Both the position numbers and the translations under genes were made by a program. Below the pieces are notes generated by a model. That model had not been told where the DNA came from. It was given only the letters and a program-made list of their open reading frames with translations, and searched no databases. DNA of 64,000 bases from a virus, in the IMG/VR virus record IMGVR_UViG_3300047564_004641, positions 1-64,000 of that record; one strand, written 5' to 3'. This document shows, piece after piece, positions 57,548-64,000 of this stretch (positions are counted from its first letter, which is position 1; the number at the start of each line of letters is the position of its first letter).

Positions 57548-57760
57548 TTACAGTGGATTCTCCTCCGCTTCCTTAATCAATGAACTCACAATCTCTTCTG
57601 TGCCGTCCATTGTTTTAACAGCATATAAAGGAGACTTCATATATTTTTTAATCTTTTTATATTTTTTTAGAACATGATCAATGTTATCTAAATCAATAGT
57701 AATTTTTGCATCCTTTCCAAGTCTACCTTGATTAGGATCTCCACCAAATCCAGCACTCAT
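57548..57760 (-). CDS. Hypothetical protein, 70 aa
   Basis: 70 residues: SAGFGGDPNQGRLGKDAKITIDLDNIDHVLKKYKKIKKYMKSPLYAVKT. A basic helix in the middle and an acidic end. ATGA overlap with the gene before and 1 bp gap to speD. No family recognised, but tight coupling on both sides supports it. Confidence 0.6.
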   Translation of the reverse strand: MSAGFGGDPNQGRLGKDAKITIDLDNIDHVLKKYKKIKKYMKSPLYAVKTMDGTEEIVSSLIKEAEENPL

Positions 57761-58095
57761 TTTCTTTTCTTTTTCTCAGGTTGTTTATATCCCCAAAGTT
57801 TGGGATTTATTCTGCCATATCCAAAATCAATTTTTTGAACTGCACCTGGACCATATTTGTCATAGTACATATCAAATAAATTTACTCTTTTGGGGCATCT
57901 GACAAGATCTATATGAGTTTCTCCATCAGAAGTATACCAAATTAAATATGCATCATTTGGAAAAGATGGATCCTTGACTTTATCAATAGTTGTTTTTTCA
58001 AGTAAAACTTCACATCCATACTCATGTGGCAGAACTTGATTTTCTTTTTTTGATGATCCTGCCATTTTTTTTCTTTCCCCCACAACTACTGTCAT
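57757..58095 (-). CDS. Conserved cyanophage protein, 112 aa
   Basis: 112 residues from the ATG at 58095, chosen because GGAGG stands 6 bases upstream and ATGA overlaps the previous stop. An ATG at 58065 (MAGSSKKE) is a second choice. Core HEYGCEVLLEKTTIDKVKDPSFPNDAYLIWYTSDGETHIDLVRCPKRVNLFDMYYDKYGPG ends with a basic tail. Looks like a small beta-barrel; function unknown. Confidence 0.6.
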   Translation of the reverse strand: MTVVVGERKKMAGSSKKENQVLPHEYGCEVLLEKTTIDKVKDPSFPNDAYLIWYTSDGETHIDLVRCPKRVNLFDMYYDKYGPGAVQKIDFGYGRINPKLWGYKQPEKKKRK

Positions 58096-58664
58096 GAACG
58101 TCCTCCCCATTGAATGTCTGGGTATGCTTCGCTCACGATTTCTTTAGTGATCTTATATTTATCAGTCAACTTCTTATCCTTAACAAGAACCAACAAATCA
58201 GCTTCTCTGGGATGAAGACCTCTAAGAAGATTAATAAACATCATTTCTCTACGGATAGAAGTAAGACTATTATTTCCACCTTTCACATAATGATAAAGAT
58301 TTTGCCATTCTTTACGAAGAGATGTTTTTCCTCTGCCATCAAGATCTTGACCTGTGGCTAACTCACCTCCAGATGCTTCCATCCTAAGATTTTCAGAAAG
58401 AGTTCCTGAATATACAGACTGTTCATCTACGTTTGCATAAGGAACTTCTCCTTCAGGAAGTAGAGAAATAACACTATCATCAAAATTCCAAATAAAAATA
58501 GCCTTAAGAGAATCATGTTCGTATGTCTTAAGGACTTCTACTTTTTTTGCATTACTTCTTTGCTTTGAGGCAAATTCTAGAACCTCAAATGCAAATGGAT
58601 TTACTGGAAGAGTATTAACTGAGTTTTCAGTTGTCTTCTTCCTCGTCTTCGTCGGTGTAGTCAT
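58092..58664 (-). CDS. Conserved T4-like phage protein (DUF6433-like), 190 aa
   Basis: 190 residues from the ATG at 58664. NPFAFEVLEFASKQRSNAKKVEVLKTYEHDSLKAIFIWNFDDSVISLLPEGEVPY is a conserved N-terminus known from many T4-type phages, followed by LRKEWQNLYHYVKGGNNSLTSIRREMMFINLLRGLHPREADLLVLVKDKKL. Helical, basic; possibly nucleic-acid linked. Overlaps the membrane-protein gene by 38 bp. Confidence 0.65.
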   Translation of the reverse strand: MTTPTKTRKKTTENSVNTLPVNPFAFEVLEFASKQRSNAKKVEVLKTYEHDSLKAIFIWNFDDSVISLLPEGEVPYANVDEQSVYSGTLSENLRMEASGGELATGQDLDGRGKTSLRKEWQNLYHYVKGGNNSLTSIRREMMFINLLRGLHPREADLLVLVKDKKLTDKYKITKEIVSEAYPDIQWGGRS

Positions 58665-58857
58665 AATCGTTTTCAAATCTCACTGATACAATTTCGTCCG
58701 GTATTACTTGTCCGTTTTCATCAAAAAACTCTGGATGTAAATATGGAGGTCTTGATTCAAGTAAATGCCTATATGTTAACCAACCTATTATACTACCTAC
58801 CATAAAAAAGAGCAAGGTAAACATTACGGTGAATGTAATTACATATGCTGTTTCCAT
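58627..58857 (-). CDS. Single-pass membrane protein, 76 aa
   Basis: 76 residues. A hydrophobic segment at ~5-28 (VITFTVMFTLLFFMVGSIIGWLTY) is a clear membrane anchor and the C-terminus is acidic (NDYDYTDEDEEEDN), so the tail probably lies in the cytoplasm. Conserved in cyanophages to my memory but without known function. Confidence 0.7.
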   Translation of the reverse strand: METAYVITFTVMFTLLFFMVGSIIGWLTYRHLLESRPPYLHPEFFDENGQVIPDEIVSVRFENDYDYTDEDEEEDN

Positions 58858-58875
58858 TTGTTTTCTCCAGAGAGT

Positions 58876-59088
58876 TTATTTTTTCCTAACATCAAAGTGA
58901 AATTCTATAAAAAAATGAAACTCTCTACGGAAAAGAGAAATCATTTTACCAAATTTCACTTGAAAAGTCTTTGGTTTTTCTGATTTTCTTCTCCTATTCC
59001 TAAGTAATAACTCAACACCTCTATTAATTTGAGGTTCTGAGTTATTTAGTTTTCTTTTTCCGCCGCCCTGGTTTTTTGTCATGGTCAT
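58876..59088 (-). CDS. Small basic protein, ~70 aa
   Basis: The C-terminal part (LLRNRRRKSEKPKTFQVKFGKMISLFRREFHFFIEFHFDVRKK) is a strongly basic, aromatic segment conserved in cyanophages. The start is uncertain: the ATG at 59088 overlaps the previous gene by 47 bp, and the ATG at 59082 is also possible. Function unknown. Confidence 0.5.
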   Translation of the reverse strand: MTMTKNQGGGKRKLNNSEPQINRGVELLLRNRRRKSEKPKTFQVKFGKMISLFRREFHFFIEFHFDVRKK

Positions 59089-59401
59089 ATTTCCACGCAT
59101 CTTCAAGTATATTATAAAGATAATTTCTTATTTTTCTTGCTTCTGGCTTTGGAATATGTCCGTAACCTTCACGAAGTTGTTTATGGATCTCGTCAGATCC
59201 TCCCTCTAAGTAATCATCTAAGTCCATTACAAGACTACTTATTTCACTTGCGGTTGAGCTTTCAATAAACTCCTTTACTTCTATTCTTTTTGTTCCGCGA
59301 ATTTTTAGATAATCATAAAACTTCAATACAAAATGTCCTTGAAAGGCATAGTCGATTGCCTTTTCTACGTCATTATAAATTTCATTAAGAGTGCTTTCCA
59401 T
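59042..59401 (-). CDS. Conserved cyanophage protein, 119 aa
   Basis: 119 residues, helical: LNEIYNDVEKAIDYAFQGHFVLKFYDYLKIRGTKRIEVKEFIESS, then EGGSDEIHKQLREGYGHIPKPEARKIRNYLYNILEDAWKY and a basic tail (KKPGRRKKKTK). TAATG overlap with glutaredoxin. No family known. The basic tail suggests nucleic-acid contact. Confidence 0.6.
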   Translation of the reverse strand: MESTLNEIYNDVEKAIDYAFQGHFVLKFYDYLKIRGTKRIEVKEFIESSTASEISSLVMDLDDYLEGGSDEIHKQLREGYGHIPKPEARKIRNYLYNILEDAWKYDHDKKPGRRKKKTK

Positions 59402-59637
59402 TAAACCAAATTTTGTTCCTTTAGATATTGAACCGTGTCAGTGCATCCGCCAATATGTTGATCGTTTACAATTACTTGAGGGAAAGTAGATCCATGACCA
59501 AATTCTGCATAAAATTGATCTCTTGTAAAATCTTTATTAAGTTTATAAACAACATGATCAAGACTTGCTAATTGCAATACTTGTTGTACTTTAGTGCAAT
59601 AAGGACAACCTTCTTTGGAATAAACTGTGAACTTCAT
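59401..59637 (-). CDS. grx: Glutaredoxin
   Basis: 78 residues. KEGCPYCTKVQQVL has the CPYC active site (Cys11, Cys14), followed by the cis-Pro motif TFPQVIVNDQHIGGCTD for glutathione. Supplies electrons to ribonucleotide reductase and repairs disulfides; fits the nucleotide-making programme of this region. Confidence 0.93.
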   Translation of the reverse strand: MKFTVYSKEGCPYCTKVQQVLQLASLDHVVYKLNKDFTRDQFYAEFGHGSTFPQVIVNDQHIGGCTDTVQYLKEQNLV

Positions 59638-59657
59638 ATTTCTTATTAATCTGAAAA

Positions 59658-59990
59658 TTATTTAGGATTTACTGGAATTCGTTGATCTTCTGGTAATTGT
59701 TTTTTAACTGGTTGCAAAGGTTGTCTCCCCCTTAAATTATAAGGATCAATACCCTCTGGGATTGGATCATCCCATTTACCACCTAAGTCAACAATTTCAT
59801 TTGTTGGTAATGCTTTTGGTATTTCAATGTCTACCACGGGTCCCATCAAAAACTTATTTCTAGTATAAGTTCTGTTTTGTGGATCAAGAGCAACCATTGC
59901 GAGTGCATCTTCCTCTAATCCACAATCAACAATCTTTCTGCCAGTTTTGGTTTCAATTACAGAAAAATATTCTTCATTGTATTTTTTCAT
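59658..59990 (-). CDS. Hypothetical protein, 110 aa
   Basis: 110 residues from the ATG at 59990 (MKKYNEEYFSVIETKTGRKIVDCGLEEDALAMVALDPQNRTYTRNK). The TTG frame start at 60071 is upstream of the promoter start and is rejected. Proline-rich end (LQPVKKQLPEDQRIPVNPK). Family unknown. Driven by TTTACA-17-TATAAT at 60010-60038, so it starts a new unit before glutaredoxin. Confidence 0.65.
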   Translation of the reverse strand: MKKYNEEYFSVIETKTGRKIVDCGLEEDALAMVALDPQNRTYTRNKFLMGPVVDIEIPKALPTNEIVDLGGKWDDPIPEGIDPYNLRGRQPLQPVKKQLPEDQRIPVNPK

Positions 59991-60099
59991 TTTTAGAAGT
60001 CTTTTGGGTATTATAGGACGCTTGAGGTTTCCTGTAAAGACCAGGCCAAGTATCCCGAATAATCTCAGCAAGTTTATATGGTGTTGTTGATGTAATCAT
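59974..60099 (-). CDS. Possible small protein after gnd, 41 aa
   Basis: 41 residues (MITSTTPYKLAEIIRDTWPGLYRK...) starting in ATGA overlap with the gnd stop and ending inside the next gene's start region. The N-terminal helix-like part looks protein-like. The promoter at 60010-60038 lies within it. Plausible coupled gene but short, so kept with moderate doubt. Confidence 0.4.
   Translation of the reverse strand: MITSTTPYKLAEIIRDTWPGLYRKPQASYNTQKTSKNEKIQ
60010..60038 (-). promoter_or_regulatory. Sigma70 promoter TTTACA-17-TATAAT
   Basis: Minus strand TTTACA (60033-60038), 17-bp spacer, TATAAT (60010-60015); start near 60003 and a 13-nt leader to the ATG at 59990. Confidence 0.75.
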
Positions 60100-61118
60100 C
60101 TAACGTGATGTCCTCCAAACATATACCTCATACCATTTAGAATCTTGGCTGCGAAAGTACCCAGATTGCGTGAATTAAATCTTTCATAAAGAGCAGTGGT
60201 GATAACAGGAGCGGGAACCCCCAGATCCACAGCAGCATTAACCGTCCAGCGACCTTCACCGCTGTCGGATACCCCTCCAGAGAAGTTAGAAAGCTGTGGG
60301 CTGTGGCGCAACACAGAAGCAGTAAGGTCAAGTAACCAAGAACCAACAACGCTACCACGACGCCATAACTCAGCAACCTCAGCAACATCAATATCATAGC
60401 AGTAACTTTCTGGATCCGCCATAGGGGCAACTTCAGCGTCTCCTTCTCTAACATACTGTGCTCCATTATTAGCATTCTTGATAATGTTAAATCCTTCTGC
60501 ATATGCTTGCATAATACCATACTCAATGCCATTATGCACCATCTTTACAAAATGCCCTGCTCCTGGACCACCACAGTGCAACCAACCGTGCTCTGCTGAG
60601 GTTACAGGTGAGTCAAACTCAGTCCTCTCGGCAGCGTGTACTCCTGGAGCGAGGGCATTAAAAATGCTTTTACAAGTGGCGACTGCAGTATCTCCACCGC
60701 CAACCATAAGACAGTATCCACGATCCAGACCATAAACACCCCCGCTAGTGCCACAATCAATATATTGGATACCCAACTTTGCCAAACGTTCTGCTCTCTT
60801 CCGACTGTCTTTAAAATTGCTATTGCCATGATCAATAATAATATCTCCTTCACCACAAAATCGTAGTAACTCATTGATTGTTTCCTCTACTGTTTCGGCA
60901 GGAACTACCATCTGGAAAATTCCTGGTTTATTCTCTGTTTTAACAACTCTAACTAAAGTTTCAATCGTTGTCGTAACCCCATTTACATATCCTTTCTCAA
61001 ATGCTTCTTTTGCTTTCCCATAGTTCCTGCGGTATCCCCAAACTTCAATACCTGCCTTCATCATACGACGAGACATTCCTTCTCCCATCCGTCCCAGTCC
61101 GATCATTCCTACTTTCAT
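60096..61118 (-). CDS. gnd: 6-phosphogluconate dehydrogenase (short form)
   Basis: 340 residues, the short decarboxylating form (E. coli Gnd is ~468). Rossmann start MKVGMIGLGRMGEGMSRRM, GDIIIDHGNSNFKDS, IDCGTSGGVYGLDRGYCLMVGG and HCGGPGAGHFVKMVHNGIEYG with the catalytic Lys and Asn, then GRWTVNAAVDLGVPAP. It oxidises 6-phosphogluconate to ribulose-5-phosphate with NADPH. Immediately follows zwf (10 bp), forming the oxidative branch with it. Known auxiliary gene in cyanophages. Confidence 0.95.
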   Translation of the reverse strand: MKVGMIGLGRMGEGMSRRMMKAGIEVWGYRRNYGKAKEAFEKGYVNGVTTTIETLVRVVKTENKPGIFQMVVPAETVEETINELLRFCGEGDIIIDHGNSNFKDSRKRAERLAKLGIQYIDCGTSGGVYGLDRGYCLMVGGGDTAVATCKSIFNALAPGVHAAERTEFDSPVTSAEHGWLHCGGPGAGHFVKMVHNGIEYGIMQAYAEGFNIIKNANNGAQYVREGDAEVAPMADPESYCYDIDVAEVAELWRRGSVVGSWLLDLTASVLRHSPQLSNFSGGVSDSGEGRWTVNAAVDLGVPAPVITTALYERFNSRNLGTFAAKILNGMRYMFGGHHVR

Positions 61119-61128
61119 AGTCTTTCTC

Positions 61129-62454
61129 CTATTTTAATTTGAGTGGATAATCCCACTTTGTAATTGCTTTTTCTTCTGGTCCCCAAACACCTTCCTTATA
61201 AGAATAAGGTCTTGTATTAATAGGGCAATAATCTCCCGTACAAAGAAGATCATCAACAATTCGCCAAGACTCCAGCACTTCATCCGCATGAACAAAGTGT
61301 GATTGATCTTCATTAATCGCATCATAAAACAGTTTCACATAACCATCAATTGCTTTCTCTACAGGATAATGATACTGAAGAAGTGCTGGTTCTACCATAT
61401 CATTTAGTCCTGGAGATTTAATATCAATACGCATATCTAGGTGTGGATCTGGTTGTAATCTCATTACAATTCGATCATTACATTCGTGACCCTCAAACAA
61501 TTGTTGTGGAGGTGCTTTAAATTTAATCACAACTTCCACACATCCAACTGGCATTTTCTTACCAGTCATAAAGTGAAAAGGAACTCCTTTCCATCTCCAG
61601 TTATCGATATACAACTCACCAGCAACAAAGGTTGGTGTTTGTGAGTCATACTTCACACCTTCCTCACTCTTGTATCCATCATATTGTCCTAGGACCACAT
61701 TATCACCTAATCTGGTGGCTGCTAGAACCTTAACTTTCTCTCTACGGATTTCCCTTGCATCATTTCTACAAGGTGGTTCCATAGCAATCAGTGCCAGAAC
61801 CTGAAGCATATGGTTCTGGAGCATATCTCTTACGGCACCAGCAGTATCGTAATACTGTGCTCGACCTTCACATCCAATTGTTTCAGTTGCGAAGATTTGG
61901 ACTTCCTCTATAAAATTTCGATTCCATAGTGGTTCCAAAAGAATATTGCTAAAACGAGTGGCAAGAATGTTATTAACAGTATCTTTACCAAGATAATGGT
62001 CAATGCGATAAACTTGTTTTTCGCGTAGATATCCAGAAACCACAGATTGTAAATAATTAGCAGATTGAAGATCGGTGCCAAAAGGTTTCTCAATAATAAC
62101 TCTAGATTTTTCTGCGTCATCTAACTTACCTGCTTCTTTTAGGTTTGTAATAGCATCAGCATATCGTTCTGGAGGAACTGACAGAAAGTATGTCATATCC
62201 CCATAATCGTGTAATGACTTAAGAGATTCGGCATCACTTAAATCACAGGGAACATATTCAAGTCTTTTGATAAACTCTTGAGAATAGCTTCCCAATACTT
62301 CTACCCAACTTTCTTTGGTGTGTTGGGTTCTGGAGGCACCGATGATCTTTAGTCCTTTTGGCAAAAGACTTTTCTTATGTAAAGAATACAATGCTGGAAT
62401 CAATTTCTTTTTACAAAGATCTCCAGTTGCTCCGAATATAACTAACCCCTTCAT
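61129..62454 (-). CDS. zwf: Glucose-6-phosphate 1-dehydrogenase
   Basis: 441 residues, shorter than typical bacterial Zwf (~490-510). GATGDL at 8-13 binds NADP, YRIDHYLGKD carries the substrate Lys/Asp-His site, RNFIEEVQIFATETIGCEGRAQYYDTAGAVRDMLQNHMLQ and HFMTGKKMP follow. First step of the oxidative pentose phosphate pathway, giving NADPH. ATGA overlap with the PTOX gene, 10 bp to gnd. Known cyanophage auxiliary gene. Confidence 0.95.
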   Translation of the reverse strand: MKGLVIFGATGDLCKKKLIPALYSLHKKSLLPKGLKIIGASRTQHTKESWVEVLGSYSQEFIKRLEYVPCDLSDAESLKSLHDYGDMTYFLSVPPERYADAITNLKEAGKLDDAEKSRVIIEKPFGTDLQSANYLQSVVSGYLREKQVYRIDHYLGKDTVNNILATRFSNILLEPLWNRNFIEEVQIFATETIGCEGRAQYYDTAGAVRDMLQNHMLQVLALIAMEPPCRNDAREIRREKVKVLAATRLGDNVVLGQYDGYKSEEGVKYDSQTPTFVAGELYIDNWRWKGVPFHFMTGKKMPVGCVEVVIKFKAPPQQLFEGHECNDRIVMRLQPDPHLDMRIDIKSPGLNDMVEPALLQYHYPVEKAIDGYVKLFYDAINEDQSHFVHADEVLESWRIVDDLLCTGDYCPINTRPYSYKEGVWGPEEKAITKWDYPLKLK

Positions 62455-62951
62455 ACCAACTCCATTGCTTTTTTAAGTTCAATATAGTGGTTCATTTCAT
62501 CTACAGCAATTTGAGAAATCTTTTCATCCTTTGGGTGGAACCAAAGATAGTTTAGATATGTTTCTGTTGCATGAAGTTCAACACCAGCATTCAGGTGATA
62601 AGCAGAAACAGGATCAAGAAGATAATAGACAACCATAACCCAATAGTAGATGAGAACCAAATGATAAGCGAAAAAGCGATCAAACCAGCGATCTGCTCCA
62701 CCACGTAACTCCATTTCCCTGAGGTGTTCCGTTTCATTGACTGTCTGCTCAAAGTGTTCTCTCATTAGATCATAATGCTCTTCTGTTCTAAGTCCCAGTG
62801 ATTCTTTTAGATGAAGAACACTTAGAAAAGAAAAATAAGGCGCTCTTGCAATCGTTTCAAGAACCCAAAACCTTTCAATTGGTAATCCATAATAAAGAAA
62901 ATCAATAATTCCTATTGTAATGTTAAGAATAAAATTATTAAACTTCTTCAT
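62451..62951 (-). CDS. ptoX: Plastoquinol terminal oxidase (alternative oxidase family)
   Basis: 166 residues. Di-iron ligands of the AOX/PTOX family are visible: E32 in LETIARAPYF, E73 and H76 in NETEHLRE, E130 in ELHATETY, E152 and H155 in DEMNHY, with a membrane-bound helical region at ~95-115. It passes electrons from plastoquinol to oxygen and so relieves the photosynthetic chain during infection. Overlaps talC stop by 14 bp and zwf start by 4 bp. Known in several cyanomyoviruses. Confidence 0.93.
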   Translation of the reverse strand: MKKFNNFILNITIGIIDFLYYGLPIERFWVLETIARAPYFSFLSVLHLKESLGLRTEEHYDLMREHFEQTVNETEHLREMELRGGADRWFDRFFAYHLVLIYYWVMVVYYLLDPVSAYHLNAGVELHATETYLNYLWFHPKDEKISQIAVDEMNHYIELKKAMELV

Positions 62952-63600
62952 TTTTTAGTACCTCATTCCAATCTTTTTGAAACAATTCAAGACCTTTTTC
63001 AGTCATAATGTTCTTATACATTCCCCAAAATACTGTCGGAGGAATCGTAACTACATCAGCACCAGCAAGAGCGGATTGTTCTACCTGCCTCACATCACGA
63101 AGAGATGCTGCAAGAATCTGTGTGCTAGTCCCTGAGTAATCAAATGCTTTACGAATATTCTTGATGAGTTCAATACCATCAATCGAATTATCCATCCAAC
63201 GACCAACGAATGGTGAGATATACGTTGCTCCTGCCTTTGAAGCAAGTATTGCTTGTGCTACAGAGAACACCAGAGTTACATTTGTTTTGATACCTTGCTT
63301 TGATAAGAAGTTACACGCTTTCAGTCCTTCTACAGTACAAGGAACTTTGATTGTAACTGCTGGTGCAATTGAGTAATACTTTTGTGCTTGTGAAAGCATT
63401 TCCTCTGCTTCATCTGCGACAACTTCTGCGGAAATGCTTTCTAACTCTGGAAATGCTTGTGATATATTTTCGATAACTTCTTTTAATTGTCTTCCACTTT
63501 TAAGAATCAAAGTGGGATTTGTGGTGACTCCATCCAATAGTCCAGTATCATATGCTGAACCAATTAACGAAACATCTGCTGTGTCTAAAAAGATCTTCAT
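62938..63600 (-). CDS. talC: Transaldolase (TalC/FSA type)
   Basis: 220 residues from the ATG at 63600 (MKIFLDTADVSLI); a second ATG at 63618 would add MSSFSF. With the chosen start the Schiff-base lysine in TIKVPCT is K85, the number in E. coli FSA/TalC. TTNPTL, FSVAQAILASKAGATYISPFVGRWMD and ILAASLRDVRQ are the family hallmarks. It works in the non-oxidative pentose phosphate pathway. First gene of the talC-PTOX-zwf-gnd cluster. Neither start has a good ribosome-binding site. Confidence 0.95.
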   Translation of the reverse strand: MKIFLDTADVSLIGSAYDTGLLDGVTTNPTLILKSGRQLKEVIENISQAFPELESISAEVVADEAEEMLSQAQKYYSIAPAVTIKVPCTVEGLKACNFLSKQGIKTNVTLVFSVAQAILASKAGATYISPFVGRWMDNSIDGIELIKNIRKAFDYSGTSTQILAASLRDVRQVEQSALAGADVVTIPPTVFWGMYKNIMTEKGLELFQKDWNEVLKNEEV

Positions 63601-63618
63601 AAAAGAAAAAGAACTCAT

Positions 63619-63701
63619 AAGTAATTATAAGAAGTTATACCTATAATGCACTGTTATGTTTTGATCTGCAAATATATAATACTGAGTTTAAAGGAGTATC
63701 T
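63619..63701. promoter_or_regulatory. AT-rich divergent intergenic region
   Basis: 83 bp between talC and the plus-strand gene. TATAAT occurs on the minus strand at 63624-63629 and on the plus strand at 63642-63647 and 63675-63680. No convincing -35 box pairs with them at 17 bp, so promoters here are likely but not placed. Confidence 0.4.
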
Positions 63702-63992
63702 ATGATTACACTCAAAGACTTCTTTTCAAAACTCAGACTTGGATGGTTATACGTATTTGCATCATTTAAATTGTGGTGCAATTATATGAAAAACGAATCT
63801 CAGTTTGACTTTTGGATAGATGGTTTTTATAACTTCGATAATGGTCCAGAAGAACTTGAATTATGTTGGAGTAACTATGAAATTGCAATGAAAAATCAGA
63901 AGAAACCAAGAGGTAGAGGGAAACCAAAATATCCCAATAATATGGAAGGTTTTTTAAAGTGGCAAAGTGAGCGTAAAAACCGTTCAACTTAA
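63702..63992 (+). CDS. Hypothetical protein on plus strand, 96 aa
   Basis: 96 residues with AAGGAG 5 bases before the ATG. MITLKDFFSKLRLGWLYVFASFKLWCNYM is hydrophobic and aromatic but likely amphipathic, followed by YNFDNGPEELELCWSNYEIAMKNQKKPRGRGKPKYPNN and a basic end. No family known. First gene of a plus-strand run that leaves the window. The good ribosome-binding site supports it. Confidence 0.65.
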   Translation: MITLKDFFSKLRLGWLYVFASFKLWCNYMKNESQFDFWIDGFYNFDNGPEELELCWSNYEIAMKNQKKPRGRGKPKYPNNMEGFLKWQSERKNRST

Positions 63993-64000
63993 TATATAAT

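Noticed and set aside
56813-63618. psbA, psbD, hli or petE photosynthesis genes
   Set aside because: None found in this window, although PTOX and the carbon genes are present; they may lie outside it.

Overview
The window comes from an AT-rich T4-like cyanomyovirus (a Kyanoviridae-type phage of marine Synechococcus or Prochlorococcus). Two things show this together. One is T4-type core genes: gp4, gp26, gp32, gp33, gp48, gp53, gp59 and a gp5/gp27-like hub. The other is cyanophage auxiliary metabolic genes: talC, zwf, gnd, cp12, a plastoquinol terminal oxidase, speD, thyX, phoH and a glutaredoxin. Almost all genes lie on the minus strand, so transcription runs mainly from high to low coordinates. 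Short plus-strand islands lie at 5568-6158, 25869-26519, 48924-51877 and 63702-63992.

Region by region. 1-5.5 kb: collagen-like and beta-helix fibre proteins. 5.6-23 kb: an unusual host-recognition block in which three giant kelch-type repeat proteins (7422-10220, 11068-13875, 18947-21763) alternate with modification enzymes: three Fe(II)/2-oxoglutarate oxygenase-like proteins, a sulfotransferase, two glycosyltransferase-FkbM methyltransferase fusions and another glycosyltransferase. 23-32.6 kb: further fibre or structural proteins, including one with an S74 intramolecular chaperone and a 2020-residue beta-helix protein. 32.6-34.5 kb: a separate unit with its own sigma70-type promoter and terminator, holding tRNA-Leu(UAA), tRNA-Thr(UGU), a Mom-like gene and small genes. 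34.5-51.9 kb: tail, baseplate and hub genes, with cp12 placed between two hub genes and a likely -1 ribosomal frameshift at the end of gp26 just before the tape-measure-like gene. 51.9-56.7 kb: replication, recombination and late-transcription genes (gp32, DUF1825, gp59, gp33, exonuclease, phoH, thyX). 56.8-63.6 kb: small early genes and the metabolic cluster speD ... glutaredoxin ... gnd-zwf-PTOX-talC.

How they work together: CP12 inhibits the Calvin cycle, while transaldolase, glucose-6-phosphate dehydrogenase and 6-phosphogluconate dehydrogenase push carbon through the pentose phosphate pathway, giving NADPH and ribose for phage DNA. ThyX adds dTMP, and PTOX relieves the electron transport chain. 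Host-type promoters (hexamers 17 bp apart) are seen before the early units. T4-type late motifs (TATAAATA, CATAAATA, CTAAATAA) sit before structural genes, often overlapping the stop codon of the preceding gene, in line with the late coactivator gp33.

The most noteworthy observations are the 3 x 6 kelch-repeat architecture conserved in three paralogues and its interleaving with hydroxylase, glycosyltransferase, sulfotransferase and methyltransferase genes; the gp26 frameshift; a promoter whose -35 box lies in the loop of the upstream terminator; a gp32 terminator hidden inside the convergent gp53 reading frame; and a GC-rich structured leader in front of a two-gene micro-operon.
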